Position numbers and translations under genes: made by a program | Shown here: one piece after another, positions 17,237 through 26,090 of the stretch | How positions within the stretch are numbered: position 1 is the first letter of the stretch | Layout of the letters: every line of letters begins with the position of its first letter | The notes under the pieces: model-generated | Seen by the model: the letters and a program-made list of their open reading frames with translations, nothing else | Database searches by the model: none | Told to the model about the DNA's origin: nothing | From: Anaerolineae bacterium | GTDB lineage: Bacteria > Chloroflexota > Anaerolineae > Aggregatilineales > Phototrophicaceae | Direction: 5' to 3' | Length of the DNA: 64,000 nucleotides | NCBI GenBank assembly: GCA_022820125.1 | Contig: JAJEGA010000077.1 | Span: forward strand, 1 to 64,000

Positions 17237-19378
17237 TTAGCCTTCCATCGCCGCGCCGACCAGATTCTCGCCCGTGTTGACCTCCGCCAGGGCCGCTATG
17301 GCAAGCTTGCCCGAGATGCCGGTGGGCGGGTTCGGCGCCCAAGCGGCTAGATATTCAGTGGTGAACGCCTTGCCGGCGTCATTGGCTGCCAATGACGCTT
17401 CCTCACTATCGAAAACACTGATGCCCACAACGGTGTCCTCGCCGTCGTTGAACGCGTATTGGGCGAATAAACCACCCAATTCTTGCAGCGCCGGCAGCAG
17501 GTGAGCGATAGCCAGGTCATTCGCTTCGTCAAAATGCCTCAGGTCGAAGCCTTCATAGAAGCGTATGCTGGCATATAACTCGCCAGAGCCAGCATAATCG
17601 TCCGAAGCGAGCAGCGCGGCGACGTAGTCGATCGACAGGGAGCCTTGGTAGATTGTCGGCGGGTTGGGCAGCAAGGGCGCCAAGTTTTCCGCGACGAATT
17701 CGCTCGCGGCGTCGTTGGAGGCTGAAGCCTGCTCGGGTGAATCGAACAGGCTGACAGTCGCCAGCATGTCCGCCGCCGTCAGGAAGTAATAGCCGATGAA
17801 GCCGTCGTTTTCGCGAATGATGGGTAAGAAGCCGGCATTGGTCAGGCGCGCTATTTCCGCCTGGTCCGCCGGATTGATGCCGTCATAGACGCGGATGCTG
17901 GCGAAGACTGCATCGTCCATCATCGCCGGGGCCGCCAGATTCCCGCCCTGGTAAAGATCAGCCGACGCCGCCACCGCCAGACGCCCGCTGACACTCAGAG
18001 GATCTTCCGGCAGCCAGCCTGCCATGTGCGCCGCGATGAATTCAGCGGCGATGTCGGAGCCGAGCTGCAAACTCGCCTCCGAATCCATGATCCGCAGCGC
18101 AACCGCCTTGTCTATGCCATCGCTGATGCCATAGTAACTGTAGAGACCGCCCGTGGCGCGCAGGTCTGGCAGCAAGATGGATTCGACCAAGGTCACGGTT
18201 TCATCCAGGCGCGTCATGTCGAAACCGTCGTAGATCGCCAGCAGGGCGTGGAGCGGCATCGCCACATCTTCCGCTGTCATGCTCTCGTCAAAGGCAGCGG
18301 CAAAAAGCTGCGTGCTTACTTCCAACGCGCCCTCAACGATCAACGGCGGGTTGGGCAGCATTGGCGCCAGATTTTCCGCCACAAATTCGCGCGCCGCCGC
18401 GTTGGAGGCTGAAGCCTGGTCAGCTGAATCGAACATGCTGATCGCCGCCAGCACATCCCCGGCTGGCAGCAGGTAATAACCGACGAAGCCGTTGCTCCCG
18501 CGCATGATGGGCAAGAAGCCGGCAGCGGTCAGGCGGGCGATCTCGTCCTGATTCATGGGGTCGACGCCATCATAGACGCGGACGCTGGCGAAGACTTTGT
18601 CTTCTATCTTCTTGTCTTCGATCAGGTTTTGCCCCATCCGTATCTCCGCCAGTGCGGCGACGCCCAGGCGCCCGTTGATGCGAATCGGTTCATCGCGTCG
18701 ATGATCCGCCAGGTTTTCAGCCACGAAGGCCGCGGCTTCTTCGTTAGCCGCCAGCGCGTTGGCTTCGGTATCAAAGATGCTGAAGGCAACAACTGTATCG
18801 ATGCCGTCATCCAGGTTGAGATAGCCGATGAAGCCCGTCATCGTCTGCTGAATCGGCAAGAAGCCTGACGCGGTCAGGTCGACAATCTCTGTACGCCTGC
18901 TCATATCGTAGTTGCCGTAGATGCGCAGGGCGCCGTAAAGCTCACTGACGCTGTCGGCATCCGCCATTCCTTCAACGAGAGCCGAATATCGGATATCAAG
19001 CTCGTTTTCGAGGATTCGCGGTGCATTGGGCAGCAAGGATGCCAGACTCTCGGCCACGAACTCACGTGCCGTCTCGGTGGATGCCGCCGCCTGGTCCGCC
19101 GTTTCAAACAGACTAACCGCCGCCAACATATCCCCGGCTGGCAGCAGGTAATAGCCGACGAAGCCGTCGCTCTCGCGCATGATCGGGAGCAAGCCATCGT
19201 CCACCAAGCGCGCGATTTCATCCTGATCCATGGGGTCGACGCCGTCATAGACGCGGACGCTGGCGAAGACGCTGCCCGCCTGAGCGCTGACGCTGATCGG
19301 CAATGCGGACAATACGGCGAACGTCAATAAGGCGATAAGGGTGAAACATCTTTTGCCTGCGCTGGCAATGCTTTGCAC
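17237..19378 (-). CDS. Secreted protein of six ~105-residue repeats (three A-B pairs)
   Basis: GTG 19378 follows AGGAGG at 19385-19390 and gives a classical signal peptide (GKRCF, hydrophobic core, SVSAQA). Longer ATG starts put extra residues before it. The mature protein is six repeats alternating between two types. Type A opens VFASVRVYDGVDP and contains GFVGYYLL; type B opens LYASIRFYEGFD or similar and contains VFDSEEAS. The order is A-B-A-B-A-B. Each repeat ends in a stretch like FVAENLAPLLPNPP. The predicted ferredoxin-like alpha/beta pattern recalls antibiotic-biosynthesis-monooxygenase (dimeric alpha/beta barrel) domains, so each A-B pair could form an internal barrel. Function unknown; secreted, 713 residues with the signal. 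Confidence 0.75.
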   Translation of the reverse strand: MQSIASAGKRCFTLIALLTFAVLSALPISVSAQAGSVFASVRVYDGVDPMDQDEIARLVDDGLLPIMRESDGFVGYYLLPAGDMLAAVSLFETADQAAASTETAREFVAESLASLLPNAPRILENELDIRYSALVEGMADADSVSELYGALRIYGNYDMSRRTEIVDLTASGFLPIQQTMTGFIGYLNLDDGIDTVVAFSIFDTEANALAANEEAAAFVAENLADHRRDEPIRINGRLGVAALAEIRMGQNLIEDKKIEDKVFASVRVYDGVDPMNQDEIARLTAAGFLPIMRGSNGFVGYYLLPAGDVLAAISMFDSADQASASNAAAREFVAENLAPMLPNPPLIVEGALEVSTQLFAAAFDESMTAEDVAMPLHALLAIYDGFDMTRLDETVTLVESILLPDLRATGGLYSYYGISDGIDKAVALRIMDSEASLQLGSDIAAEFIAAHMAGWLPEDPLSVSGRLAVAASADLYQGGNLAAPAMMDDAVFASIRVYDGINPADQAEIARLTNAGFLPIIRENDGFIGYYFLTAADMLATVSLFDSPEQASASNDAASEFVAENLAPLLPNPPTIYQGSLSIDYVAALLASDDYAGSGELYASIRFYEGFDLRHFDEANDLAIAHLLPALQELGGLFAQYAFNDGEDTVVGISVFDSEEASLAANDAGKAFTTEYLAAWAPNPPTGISGKLAIAALAEVNTGENLVGAAMEG

Positions 19379-19635
19379 GGAACTCCTCCTGAATGTGTTC
19401 ATTATGTCAGTCGGTCGCTGCATATCCGGCTGCCAAGCGACAGGCCGCTTATTTTCAGATTAGGGCATTCGAGACTACGACTCAATCATATCAGAAAAAC
19501 CAAGTTCATGGCGCGGGAACTAAACCGAAAAGCGTTGCGAGCATGGGGGCGCTGTTGCTGCGCGTCGCATGCTTTGGAAGCAAATAGGCTGCAACGGCAT
19601 GGGAATCATGGGTGAAAACGCCGCGGGTGATAGGC

Positions 19636-20037
19636 TTAGGCGCGCGCCCATGCCGGCAATTGCGCGTCCAGCTGCTTTAGCTCTTCCTGGGTGATGGGGC
19701 GGATTTCGGTATCGTTTAGGTGCGTATCGCGATTCTCGACGATGAGAAAGCGGACATCGCGCGTGGTCACCAGATTATGCCAGACACCCGCAGGCACATT
19801 ATAGATTTTGCCCGTCTCCATCACGACTGCCGCCAGGGCGCCGCCATCGGGGCGGGTGAAGAGCAGCGCTCGTCCAGATAGCAGCACGAAGACCTCGTCG
19901 GTATGATTGTGCCGCTCGATCTCATTGAGGTTGCGCCGGTCGAAGAGCGGCTCCCAATTGAGCAGGGCGGCTTGCCAGCCTTCGGTGAATACCAGCGGTT
20001 CATAGCCTTCGCCCGACCAGTCATAGACTTCCAACAT
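19636..20037 (-). CDS. Cupin-like protein
   Basis: Small 133-residue protein with a single cupin barrel. The first motif is HNHTDEVFVLLSGRALLF, giving two His and one Glu for metal binding. The second is GKIYNVPAGVWHNLV, giving the third His. It probably binds a metal and a small carboxylic or sugar-like ligand; reaction unknown. It is transcribed away from the Fe-ADH-like gene, and the 255-base divergent spacer shows no clear promoter pair. Confidence 0.75.
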   Translation of the reverse strand: MLEVYDWSGEGYEPLVFTEGWQAALLNWEPLFDRRNLNEIERHNHTDEVFVLLSGRALLFTRPDGGALAAVVMETGKIYNVPAGVWHNLVTTRDVRFLIVENRDTHLNDTEIRPITQEELKQLDAQLPAWARA

Positions 20038-20292
20038 GGATGATCCTCCAGCGCCTGCCCAGTGATTTCGATGAGATGCGCCTTCACCGCGGCGCCTGTT
20101 CGCATGACAGTCGCGACGTATTGTTGACAGATGTCCCCGTCCATTGTTATCGTTTTCCTAATTCTTTGAACAGGGGCATCATTCGCGTCTCGGGGTTTCA
20201 TTCAGGCGGCTGCTTATATTGTTGCCCCGGCGGGCGCGCTTTGGTGAATCCACGAGGATTTGCACAAACCACCTAGCGGATAAGGATTGGAC

Positions 20293-21336
20293 ATGGGCAA
20301 TAGCGCTGAATTCACCACGGTATTCGGACGCAACTTGATCGGCGAGCTGCCGAACTTTGTACACCAGCCGTATCTGGTCGTCACCATGGCGGATCTGTGG
20401 GATCTCTTCGCCCACCACTTTGATGACAATCTGGCTGGTCCTTACTTCGTCAGCACTATTGATGGCGATGAGCTGAAAGAAGAAGTCGCCAAGCTGCCGC
20501 CTTGCAGCTGCATCATCGGGCTGGGCGGCGGGCAGGCGCTGGATGTCGCCAAGTATTTCGCCTGGACGCTGCGGCTGCCGCTCTTTCAGGCGCCGACCTC
20601 AATGTCGGTCAACGCCGCCTTCGGTCATCGCACTGGGCTGCGCTTCAGCGGCAATGTGCGTTATGTCGGCTGGGCGGTGCCGGAGGCGGTCTATGTCGAT
20701 TTTGACGTGATTCAGAATGCGCCGCCGGTGGTCAATCGCAGCGGCATCTGCGAGATTCTCTGCTATCACACTGGGCACGCCGATTGGCGACTGGCTCACG
20801 CGCGCGGCAAGACCGAAGACAAATGGCCCTATGATCAAGCGCTGGTTGATGAAGCGCGGGCGGTGATGGCGACGGTGATGGACGCGCTCGATGATATCCG
20901 CGAGGTGAACGAGAAGGGCATCCGCGCCTTGATGACAGCCAACCGCTGGGGCGGGGCGGCATTCCACAACGCCGGCTGGAATCCCCGGCACATCGAAGGC
21001 GCGGATCATTTTCTGTTCTACGCGCTGGAATACTATACGGGAAAGAAATTCATCCATGGGCTGCCGGTCTGCCTGGGCATTTATGTCGGCTCGCTGCTGC
21101 ACGATGACAAAGCGGGTGAGATGCTGGAGGCGATTGTGCGCGCCGGCGTCGACATCCGCCCCGAGGCGATGGGCATCAGTTGGGACGATGTGACGCACGC
21201 GTTGGTCAATATGCGCCAATTCGTGCGGGAGGCTGGTTTGTGGTACGGCATCTTCCATGAAGCGGAGATTGATGCGTCTTTTGTGGCGCAGGTTCGCGAG
21301 AACGTCGAAGCGGCTTATGTTGGCGTGACGCTTTGA
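20293..21336 (+). CDS. Fe-ADH/glycerol-1-phosphate-dehydrogenase-like enzyme
   Basis: Protein of 347 residues in the dehydroquinate-synthase-like superfamily. The nucleotide loop GLGGGQALDVAKYFAW and PTSMSVNAAFGHR are typical of glycerol-1-phosphate dehydrogenases. Likely metal ligands lie in GHADW, HIEGADH and KFIHGLP. ATG 20293 follows AAGGA by six bases; a TTG at 20287 is less likely. The next gene is a DegT-type PLP aminotransferase 46 bases downstream. A cyclase or dehydrogenase of this superfamily plus such an aminotransferase is the layout used for amino-sugar or aminocyclitol formation, so a keto intermediate made here could be aminated next (inference). A plain NAD(P)-dependent polyol dehydrogenase is the alternative. 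Confidence 0.8.
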   Translation: MGNSAEFTTVFGRNLIGELPNFVHQPYLVVTMADLWDLFAHHFDDNLAGPYFVSTIDGDELKEEVAKLPPCSCIIGLGGGQALDVAKYFAWTLRLPLFQAPTSMSVNAAFGHRTGLRFSGNVRYVGWAVPEAVYVDFDVIQNAPPVVNRSGICEILCYHTGHADWRLAHARGKTEDKWPYDQALVDEARAVMATVMDALDDIREVNEKGIRALMTANRWGGAAFHNAGWNPRHIEGADHFLFYALEYYTGKKFIHGLPVCLGIYVGSLLHDDKAGEMLEAIVRAGVDIRPEAMGISWDDVTHALVNMRQFVREAGLWYGIFHEAEIDASFVAQVRENVEAAYVGVTL

Positions 21337-21382
21337 TTGGTCGAATGGATCAGTGATGGCGCTTTCCATGCGGGAGAAACAG

Positions 21383-22609
21383 ATGTCGAAGCTCGCGATT
21401 CATGGCGGCAAGCCCGCCAAAACCAAGCCATTTCCCGCCTGGCCCATCTTCGACGAGCGCGAACGCCAAGCCCTCAATGAGGTGCTGGAGAGCCGCGTTT
21501 GGTGGCGGACGCCGGGCACGAAGACCCTCGCCTTTGAGCGCGAGTTCGCCGCATTTCATCAGGCGAAACACGGCATCGCCGTCACCAATGGCACGCACGC
21601 GCTGGAAGTCGCGCTGGCGGCGCTGGGCATCGGCGCGGGCGATGAGGTCATCGTGCCAAACGCCACCTTTGTCGCCACCGCCAGCGCCGTACTCTTCGCG
21701 GGCGCGCTGCCGGTCCTGGTCGATGTCAGCGCCGACAGTTTTTGCATCGATCCCGAATTGGCGGAAGCGGCGATCACGGCGCATACCAAGGCGATCATCC
21801 CGGTGCACATGGGTGGACGCCCGGCTGACCTCGATCATCTGACGGCGCTCGCCGAGAAGCATGGCATCGCATTGCTGGAAGACTCGGCGCATGCCCACGG
21901 CAGCGAATGGCGCGGGCGCAAGGTCGGCGCCTTTGGCATCGGCGGCACTTTCAGCTTCCAAGCCAGCAAGACGATGACCGCCGGCGAGGGCGGCATGATA
22001 ATCAGCAACGATGTCGATTTCGAGCGGCTGGCGCGCTCGGCGCATGATTGCGGGCGAATGCCGGGCGAATGGTTCTACAGCCATTTCATCTATGGCTCGA
22101 ATTACCGTTTGAGCGAATGGCAGGGCGCTGTGCTGCTGGCGCAGTTGACGCGGCTTGACGAACAGACCGCCCGCCGCCACGCGAACGGACGCCTGCTTGA
22201 CCGCACCCTGGGCGCAATCCCCGGCATCACGCCGCAGTCGCATGACAGCCGCATCACGCGCAACGGGCAATACGCATATATCTTCCACTATGACAAGCGC
22301 GCTTTCGCTGGCGTCGAGACCGATCGCTTTGTCGCGGCCCTGGAAGCCGAGGGCATCCCGACGCAGGCGCCTTATCCGCCGCTGCATCAGCTCGATCTGT
22401 TCACCAGCGGCGCTTATCGCGGCCGGCTCAGCGGCGCGCAGGCGGAAGCCAGGCACGACTTTCTCGCTGATATCTTTCCCAATTCGCAGCGCGAAGCCTG
22501 GGAAACCGTTTGGATTACGCAGAACGCGCTCTTGGGCGATGAAGAAGATATGATGGAAATCGCGGCTGCTATTAGCAAGATTCGTGAGCGCGCGCGCGAC
22601 CTTCTGTAA
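21383..22609 (+). CDS. DegT/DnrJ/EryC1/StrS aminotransferase
   Basis: PLP-dependent sugar-type aminotransferase of 408 residues. Visible are GTHALEVALAALGIGAGDEVIVP (cofactor phosphate region), EDSAHAHGS (Asp contacting the pyridine nitrogen) and SFQASKTMTAGEGG with the Schiff-base lysine. ATG 21383 follows GGGAG by six bases; ATG 21353 lacks a site. The family transfers an amino group from glutamate or glutamine to keto-sugars or keto-cyclitols. It forms a likely two-gene operon with the Fe-ADH-like gene. No nucleotide-sugar genes are close, which favours a free sugar or cyclitol substrate over a dTDP-sugar (inference). Confidence 0.9.
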   Translation: MSKLAIHGGKPAKTKPFPAWPIFDERERQALNEVLESRVWWRTPGTKTLAFEREFAAFHQAKHGIAVTNGTHALEVALAALGIGAGDEVIVPNATFVATASAVLFAGALPVLVDVSADSFCIDPELAEAAITAHTKAIIPVHMGGRPADLDHLTALAEKHGIALLEDSAHAHGSEWRGRKVGAFGIGGTFSFQASKTMTAGEGGMIISNDVDFERLARSAHDCGRMPGEWFYSHFIYGSNYRLSEWQGAVLLAQLTRLDEQTARRHANGRLLDRTLGAIPGITPQSHDSRITRNGQYAYIFHYDKRAFAGVETDRFVAALEAEGIPTQAPYPPLHQLDLFTSGAYRGRLSGAQAEARHDFLADIFPNSQREAWETVWITQNALLGDEEDMMEIAAAISKIRERARDLL

Positions 22610-22705
22610 TCTTCTGGCGCTCGGAAGCAAACTCACCGCTGCTCGCGGCGCGGGAGCGGCAAAAGTCGCGGGCGATCGTCTTTGCCGAGTGTTGTGACGG
22701 TTTTT

Positions 22706-22753
22706 TTCACCACAGTCTCCCGCAAGTCACGACTTGGCTCACACAAAATAACG
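22706..22753 (-). repeat. Family-3 repeat end (partial copy)
   Basis: The reverse complement closely matches 47772-47821 and more loosely 35305-35344, with shared segments TTATTTTGTGTGAGCCAAG and GTGACTTGCGGGAGACTGTG. The hairpin part found in the other two copies is absent here. Confidence 0.7.
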
Positions 22754-23147
22754 AGCCAGTAGCTTCGCTTGCGATCAGTAAAATGCCTGGAAACTCTGAC
22801 ACGATTGCGTGACAAAATACATTCACTAGACTCCGAATCTGCTGATTCGGGCCCGCATTCAATTGAGTTTTCGTCTCACGCAGTTACTTCAAATGGCAGC
22901 GTACGGTCGCTTAACCTCTAAGGGCTAATCTTATTTTGAGCCTCTAAGGACTATGCGTGACGATAGATCGACCAGTTATCGCAGACTGTGGTAGGCGCTC
23001 ATCCCTAATAGGATGTCGCAAAGAGAACTGGCACTTTCCGCTGCCGCCTGAAGTATAACGCGGAAAGATCGAAAGAGGCAAAATCAGTGAAAAAAACAGC
23101 TTTTCAATAGCAATCCCTTCCAATTATCGTATAGGCTCGTTAAATAA

Positions 23148-23335
23148 GAGTACACAGAAGTAGAACAAAGTAAGTAATGCAACAAAATGAAGGAACGTCG
23201 TAGGGGCGACTCTTGAGTCGCCCACATGTACAATGGCGACATAGTGGGCGAGACAAGTCTCGCCCCTACAGATCTCGAATCAGATTAGCATCGCCCTTTT
23301 TCGCATGACTTAATTGCGTTTACTTCTGTGTTCTC
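23148..23335. mobile_element. MITE-like element A, copy 1
   Basis: About 188 bases bounded by imperfect 35-base terminal inverted repeats (27 of 35 matching; outer part GAG-ACACAGAAGTA, inner part TAAGT-ATGC). The centre holds two facing hairpins (23201-23270). From about 23178 to 23310 the sequence is almost identical, in reverse orientation, to 34920-35053. It has no coding capacity. Confidence 0.7.
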
Positions 23336-23404
23336 TATGGTGAAAAAACCTGTGTCGTGTTCGCAAAGAGAATTATATCCACGATAATCGCCACACCCGA
23401 AAGC

Positions 23405-23430
23405 TGTAGGGGCGAGCCCGTGGCTCGCCC
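23405..23430. repeat. Single hairpin repeat
   Basis: TGTAGGGGCGAGCC, a short loop, then GGCTCGCCC. Confidence 0.8.
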
Positions 23431-23556
23431 ACAAAATAGACGATGGCTTCTGTGGTGATGCGGACGGTCAAATATCCGCCCGCCCAAAGCCGGATTTTGC
23501 GATCGAGCCAATCTCGACTAGAATGATCTATAAGGCATAGTGAAAGGCGCCGCACC

Positions 23557-24645
23557 ATGGCAGTTACCAAATCCGCAGACCGATTGATGCCCGCCACATC
23601 CGCCGGGCGCGCCATCGCCGGCATACCTGCAGACAACATCCGTTTGGATTGGCTGATGGCGCTCATCTGCTGCGCCATCGTATTTGGCTTGTACATCGAC
23701 GGCTGGGCGCATAACCACGGCCAGGTCGATGACAGCTTCTTCACGCCTTGGCACGCGCTCCTTTACAGCGCTGTTGGCTTATCAGGTCTCGTTCTGATCG
23801 TGAATCACTTTCGCAATGTCAGCAAAGGTTATCGCTGGAGCAAGGCGCTGCCCGCCGGTTATTCGCTCTCGCTAATCGGTTTCTTCGCCTTTGGCGCCGG
23901 CGGGCTCGTCGATATGCTCTGGCATGAAACCTTCGGCTTTGAAGAGGGCATCGAGGCATTAATTAGCCCATCACACCTCTTCCTAGCCGTGACGGGCCTG
24001 CTCATTATGACCGGTCCCATACGCGCGCTCTGGCGGCGGGAGAGCGATGGCAGTTGGGGCGCGCTCGCCCCCGCCATACTTTGCTTCATCTGCATAACCT
24101 CCGTATTTACCTTCTTTAACGCCTACGCGCCCATCGGCGGCGATATGATTATCCTGACAGGAGCGCGCCCCGAATCGCACAGTTTGCATGACATCGCCGG
24201 CATCACCCCCTTCGTCATCCAAAGCAATATCCTGCTGGGCGCCGCCCTCTTCATGGCGCGGCGCTGGACCCTGCCCTTCGGCGCGCTCACCCTGCTCTTC
24301 GTCGTCAATTCGCTGCTGATGACCTGGTATCGCGTCGGCGAATCTGGCGAATTCATCTTCGCCATCAGCGCCGCGCTCGTCGGCTTGCTGGCTGATTATC
24401 TGCTGGGCGGCTCGCAGCCCACTGAAACCAGCAGGCTGCGGCTGGCTGCTGTCCTGGTCCCCTTCGCCTACAGTCTCGGCGCGATGCTGGTGATCCATAT
24501 TCTGGGCAATAGCGTCTGGGGCACGGGCGGGCTTTGGTGGCTGATCCACATGTGGCTCGGCATCCCGGTTTTGGCCGGCGCCTTCGGTTATGGACTGAGC
24601 ATGTTAATGAGACAGCCCGCCACCAGCCCCAGCGAATCGACCTAA
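23557..24645 (+). CDS. Polytopic membrane protein of unknown function
   Basis: A 362-residue protein with about nine hydrophobic segments (the first MALICCAIVFGLYIDGWAHN, the last a C-terminal LGIPVLAGAFGYGLSML). Conserved-looking polar residues lie at membrane edges: WAHNHGQVDD, FFTPWHALLYS, MLWHETFGFEEG and SPSHLFL. The repeated His and Met residues hint at metal handling, and the next gene on the strand encodes a copper-chaperone-like lipoprotein 297 bases away. I do not recognise a named family. It is followed by a hairpin repeat and a lone end sequence of element A (24666-24680). Confidence 0.7.
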   Translation: MAVTKSADRLMPATSAGRAIAGIPADNIRLDWLMALICCAIVFGLYIDGWAHNHGQVDDSFFTPWHALLYSAVGLSGLVLIVNHFRNVSKGYRWSKALPAGYSLSLIGFFAFGAGGLVDMLWHETFGFEEGIEALISPSHLFLAVTGLLIMTGPIRALWRRESDGSWGALAPAILCFICITSVFTFFNAYAPIGGDMIILTGARPESHSLHDIAGITPFVIQSNILLGAALFMARRWTLPFGALTLLFVVNSLLMTWYRVGESGEFIFAISAALVGLLADYLLGGSQPTETSRLRLAAVLVPFAYSLGAMLVIHILGNSVWGTGGLWWLIHMWLGIPVLAGAFGYGLSMLMRQPATSPSEST

Positions 24646-24796
24646 GACGCCAGCGCGCGCAAACAAGTCATGCGAAAAACCATGTCGCTTTGTAATCTCC
24701 CCTTCCCTAGCTGGCTGCTGCGGACGGGACGGGTTGAATTGATTTGGGTGTGATGGCGACAGGGCATCAAACTCATGCCTCAAAATAGACGAAACT

Positions 24797-24822
24797 TGTA
24801 GGGGCGACTCTGTGAGTCGCCC
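24797..24822. repeat. Single hairpin repeat
   Basis: TGTAGGGGCGACTC, a TGT loop, then GAGTCGCCC. This is the uninterrupted form of the arm that carries a loop insertion at 47658-47703. Confidence 0.8.
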
Positions 24823-24942
24823 AAAAGCGCGCGAAAATGTATCGCTTTGGATCGAGGATTCGTCCAACCAAGTAACTGTCCTGACCTCAGTAACTGGCTG
24901 GGGAAAGGGCTGGGAGATGGGGTAAAAATACTGCAATTCCAA

Positions 24943-25818
24943 ATGCCGAAGCTTCGGCTGCGGTTCATCCTTGGTCTCTTGCTGCTTGCAGTCGCCGCCT
25001 GCCGCCAGCAGCAAATCACCAGCGCCGACATCCGGCTTGAATTGCAAGCGAGCGATAACCGGGTCGGCGAAACTACCTTGCTGGCATCGGCAATCGACCG
25101 CCGTGGCAATGCCATCGCCAACCCAGGCAAGCTAAGCATCCGCGGCGATATGAGCCACGCCGGCATGATCCCCGTCTTCGCCGAATCTGACCAGTCGACC
25201 GATGGTGTTTTCAGCCTGCCCTTCACCTGGACGATGGCCGGCGGCTGGATCGTCGAAGCCAGCCTGACGCTGCCAAATGGCGATAAAGCCGTCGAGACCT
25301 TCAGCTTCGAGATCCTCGCCGAAGCCGGCGCTGAAGATAGGTCGAATATAGCTCACAGCGGCATGGGCGGCGCGCCGAGCGAAACCAGCGCCGTCTACAT
25401 GCGCATCAGCAACCGCGGCCAGGCCGATCACGTCATCACCTCCGCCGAAAGCGCTGCCGCCGAGCAAATCGACTTTCATCAAACGGTGGTGGAAAACGAT
25501 GTCGCCCGCATGGACGCGCTCGATGCGCTGGTCATCCCCGCCGGCGAGACGCTGGAGCTGCGCCCGGGCGGCGCCCACATCATGCTCTCCCGCTTGACCG
25601 AAGATCTACGGCTCGACGGCAAAATCGCGCTCCAGCTCAAATGCAGCGCCGGCGAGCTTTACGCATTGGATGTCAGCATCGCCCACATGCCGCTGAATGA
25701 ACCGGATGACACGGTAACTTTCGGCGACCTCGTCTTCAGCCACCGCTGGGCGCGCCCGGCAAGCGCTGGGGGTATGGCTCATGCTGGCATGCCGATGACC
25801 GAGGATTCATCCGGTTGA
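24943..25818 (+). CDS. PCuAC-domain copper chaperone lipoprotein
   Basis: Exported lipoprotein of 291 residues. ATG 24943 gives MPKLRLRF, a leucine core and the lipobox AVAAC; the frame upstream to 24847 is not signal-like. Residues about 20-130 form a beta-sandwich like FixH/YtkA domains (SADIRLELQASDNRVGETTL). The C-terminal domain matches PCuAC, which delivers Cu(I) to the CuA site of cytochrome oxidase: H in DFHQTVVEND, M in ARMDAL, and the GGAHIML segment give the His/Met ligands. The last residues (GMAHAGMPM) are also His/Met-rich. It probably acts with the membrane protein encoded upstream, by position only. Confidence 0.85.
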   Translation: MPKLRLRFILGLLLLAVAACRQQQITSADIRLELQASDNRVGETTLLASAIDRRGNAIANPGKLSIRGDMSHAGMIPVFAESDQSTDGVFSLPFTWTMAGGWIVEASLTLPNGDKAVETFSFEILAEAGAEDRSNIAHSGMGGAPSETSAVYMRISNRGQADHVITSAESAAAEQIDFHQTVVENDVARMDALDALVIPAGETLELRPGGAHIMLSRLTEDLRLDGKIALQLKCSAGELYALDVSIAHMPLNEPDDTVTFGDLVFSHRWARPASAGGMAHAGMPMTEDSSG

Positions 25819-25914
25819 GGCCTATGAACTGAACACCTTGCGAAGCTTGTCCGCGGCTTGTTGATTTTCTTCAGGTTCTTGATAAATGAGCCGAATGCTA
25901 AGACTTTACCACTG

Positions 25915-26054
25915 ATGCGCTTCCAAGTAAGTAATGCATAAGACAAGGAGCGCGTAGGGGCGTCACGTTGAGACGCCCGCTCTTCCGGCTAACTTCTTTG
26001 GGCGTTTCGGCGAAACGCCCCTACAGACGTGCTTAGCATGACTTGCCGGCGCAT
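25915..26054. mobile_element. MITE-like element A, divergent copy
   Basis: Ends share ATGCGC, three variable bases and CAAGT, then a TATGC/AATGC block, in inverted orientation (left near 25915-25940, right near 26031-26054). The inner inverted repeat AAGT-ATGC matches the other A copies. The centre is two facing hairpins with CGTC and CGTTTC stems. Confidence 0.6.
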
Positions 26055-26090
26055 ACTATAGTAGCAGTCTTGCAGAATTAGATGCGTAAC

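Larger units (their letters stand above)
22610..23556. other. Long non-coding region with nested repeats
   Basis: Nearly 950 bases without a credible gene. It contains a family-3 repeat end (22706-22753), a TIR-bounded element (23148-23335) and a hairpin (23405-23430), each listed separately. Between about 22760 and 23140 I find only a perfect CCGAATC/GATTCGG hairpin (22833-22850) and two CCTCTAAGG direct repeats, neither of clear meaning. Confidence 0.6.

Noticed and set aside
20124..20152. TTGACA at 20124 as promoter of the Fe-ADH-like gene
   Set aside because: The -35 is perfect, but the matching -10 position (TTATCG) has almost no consensus bases.
22833..22850. Perfect CCGAATC-TGCT-GATTCGG hairpin as a terminator
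   Set aside because: No T run on either strand and 224 bases from the nearest gene end.
22860..23100. Possible small RNA or tRNA in the long non-coding region
   Set aside because: No tRNA T-loop motif and no stable fold found by eye; the CCTCTAAGG repeats alone are not evidence.
23201..23430. CRISPR array suggested by closely spaced repeats
   Set aside because: Units are palindromic, unevenly spaced and dispersed through the window, with no spacers of constant length and no cas genes.
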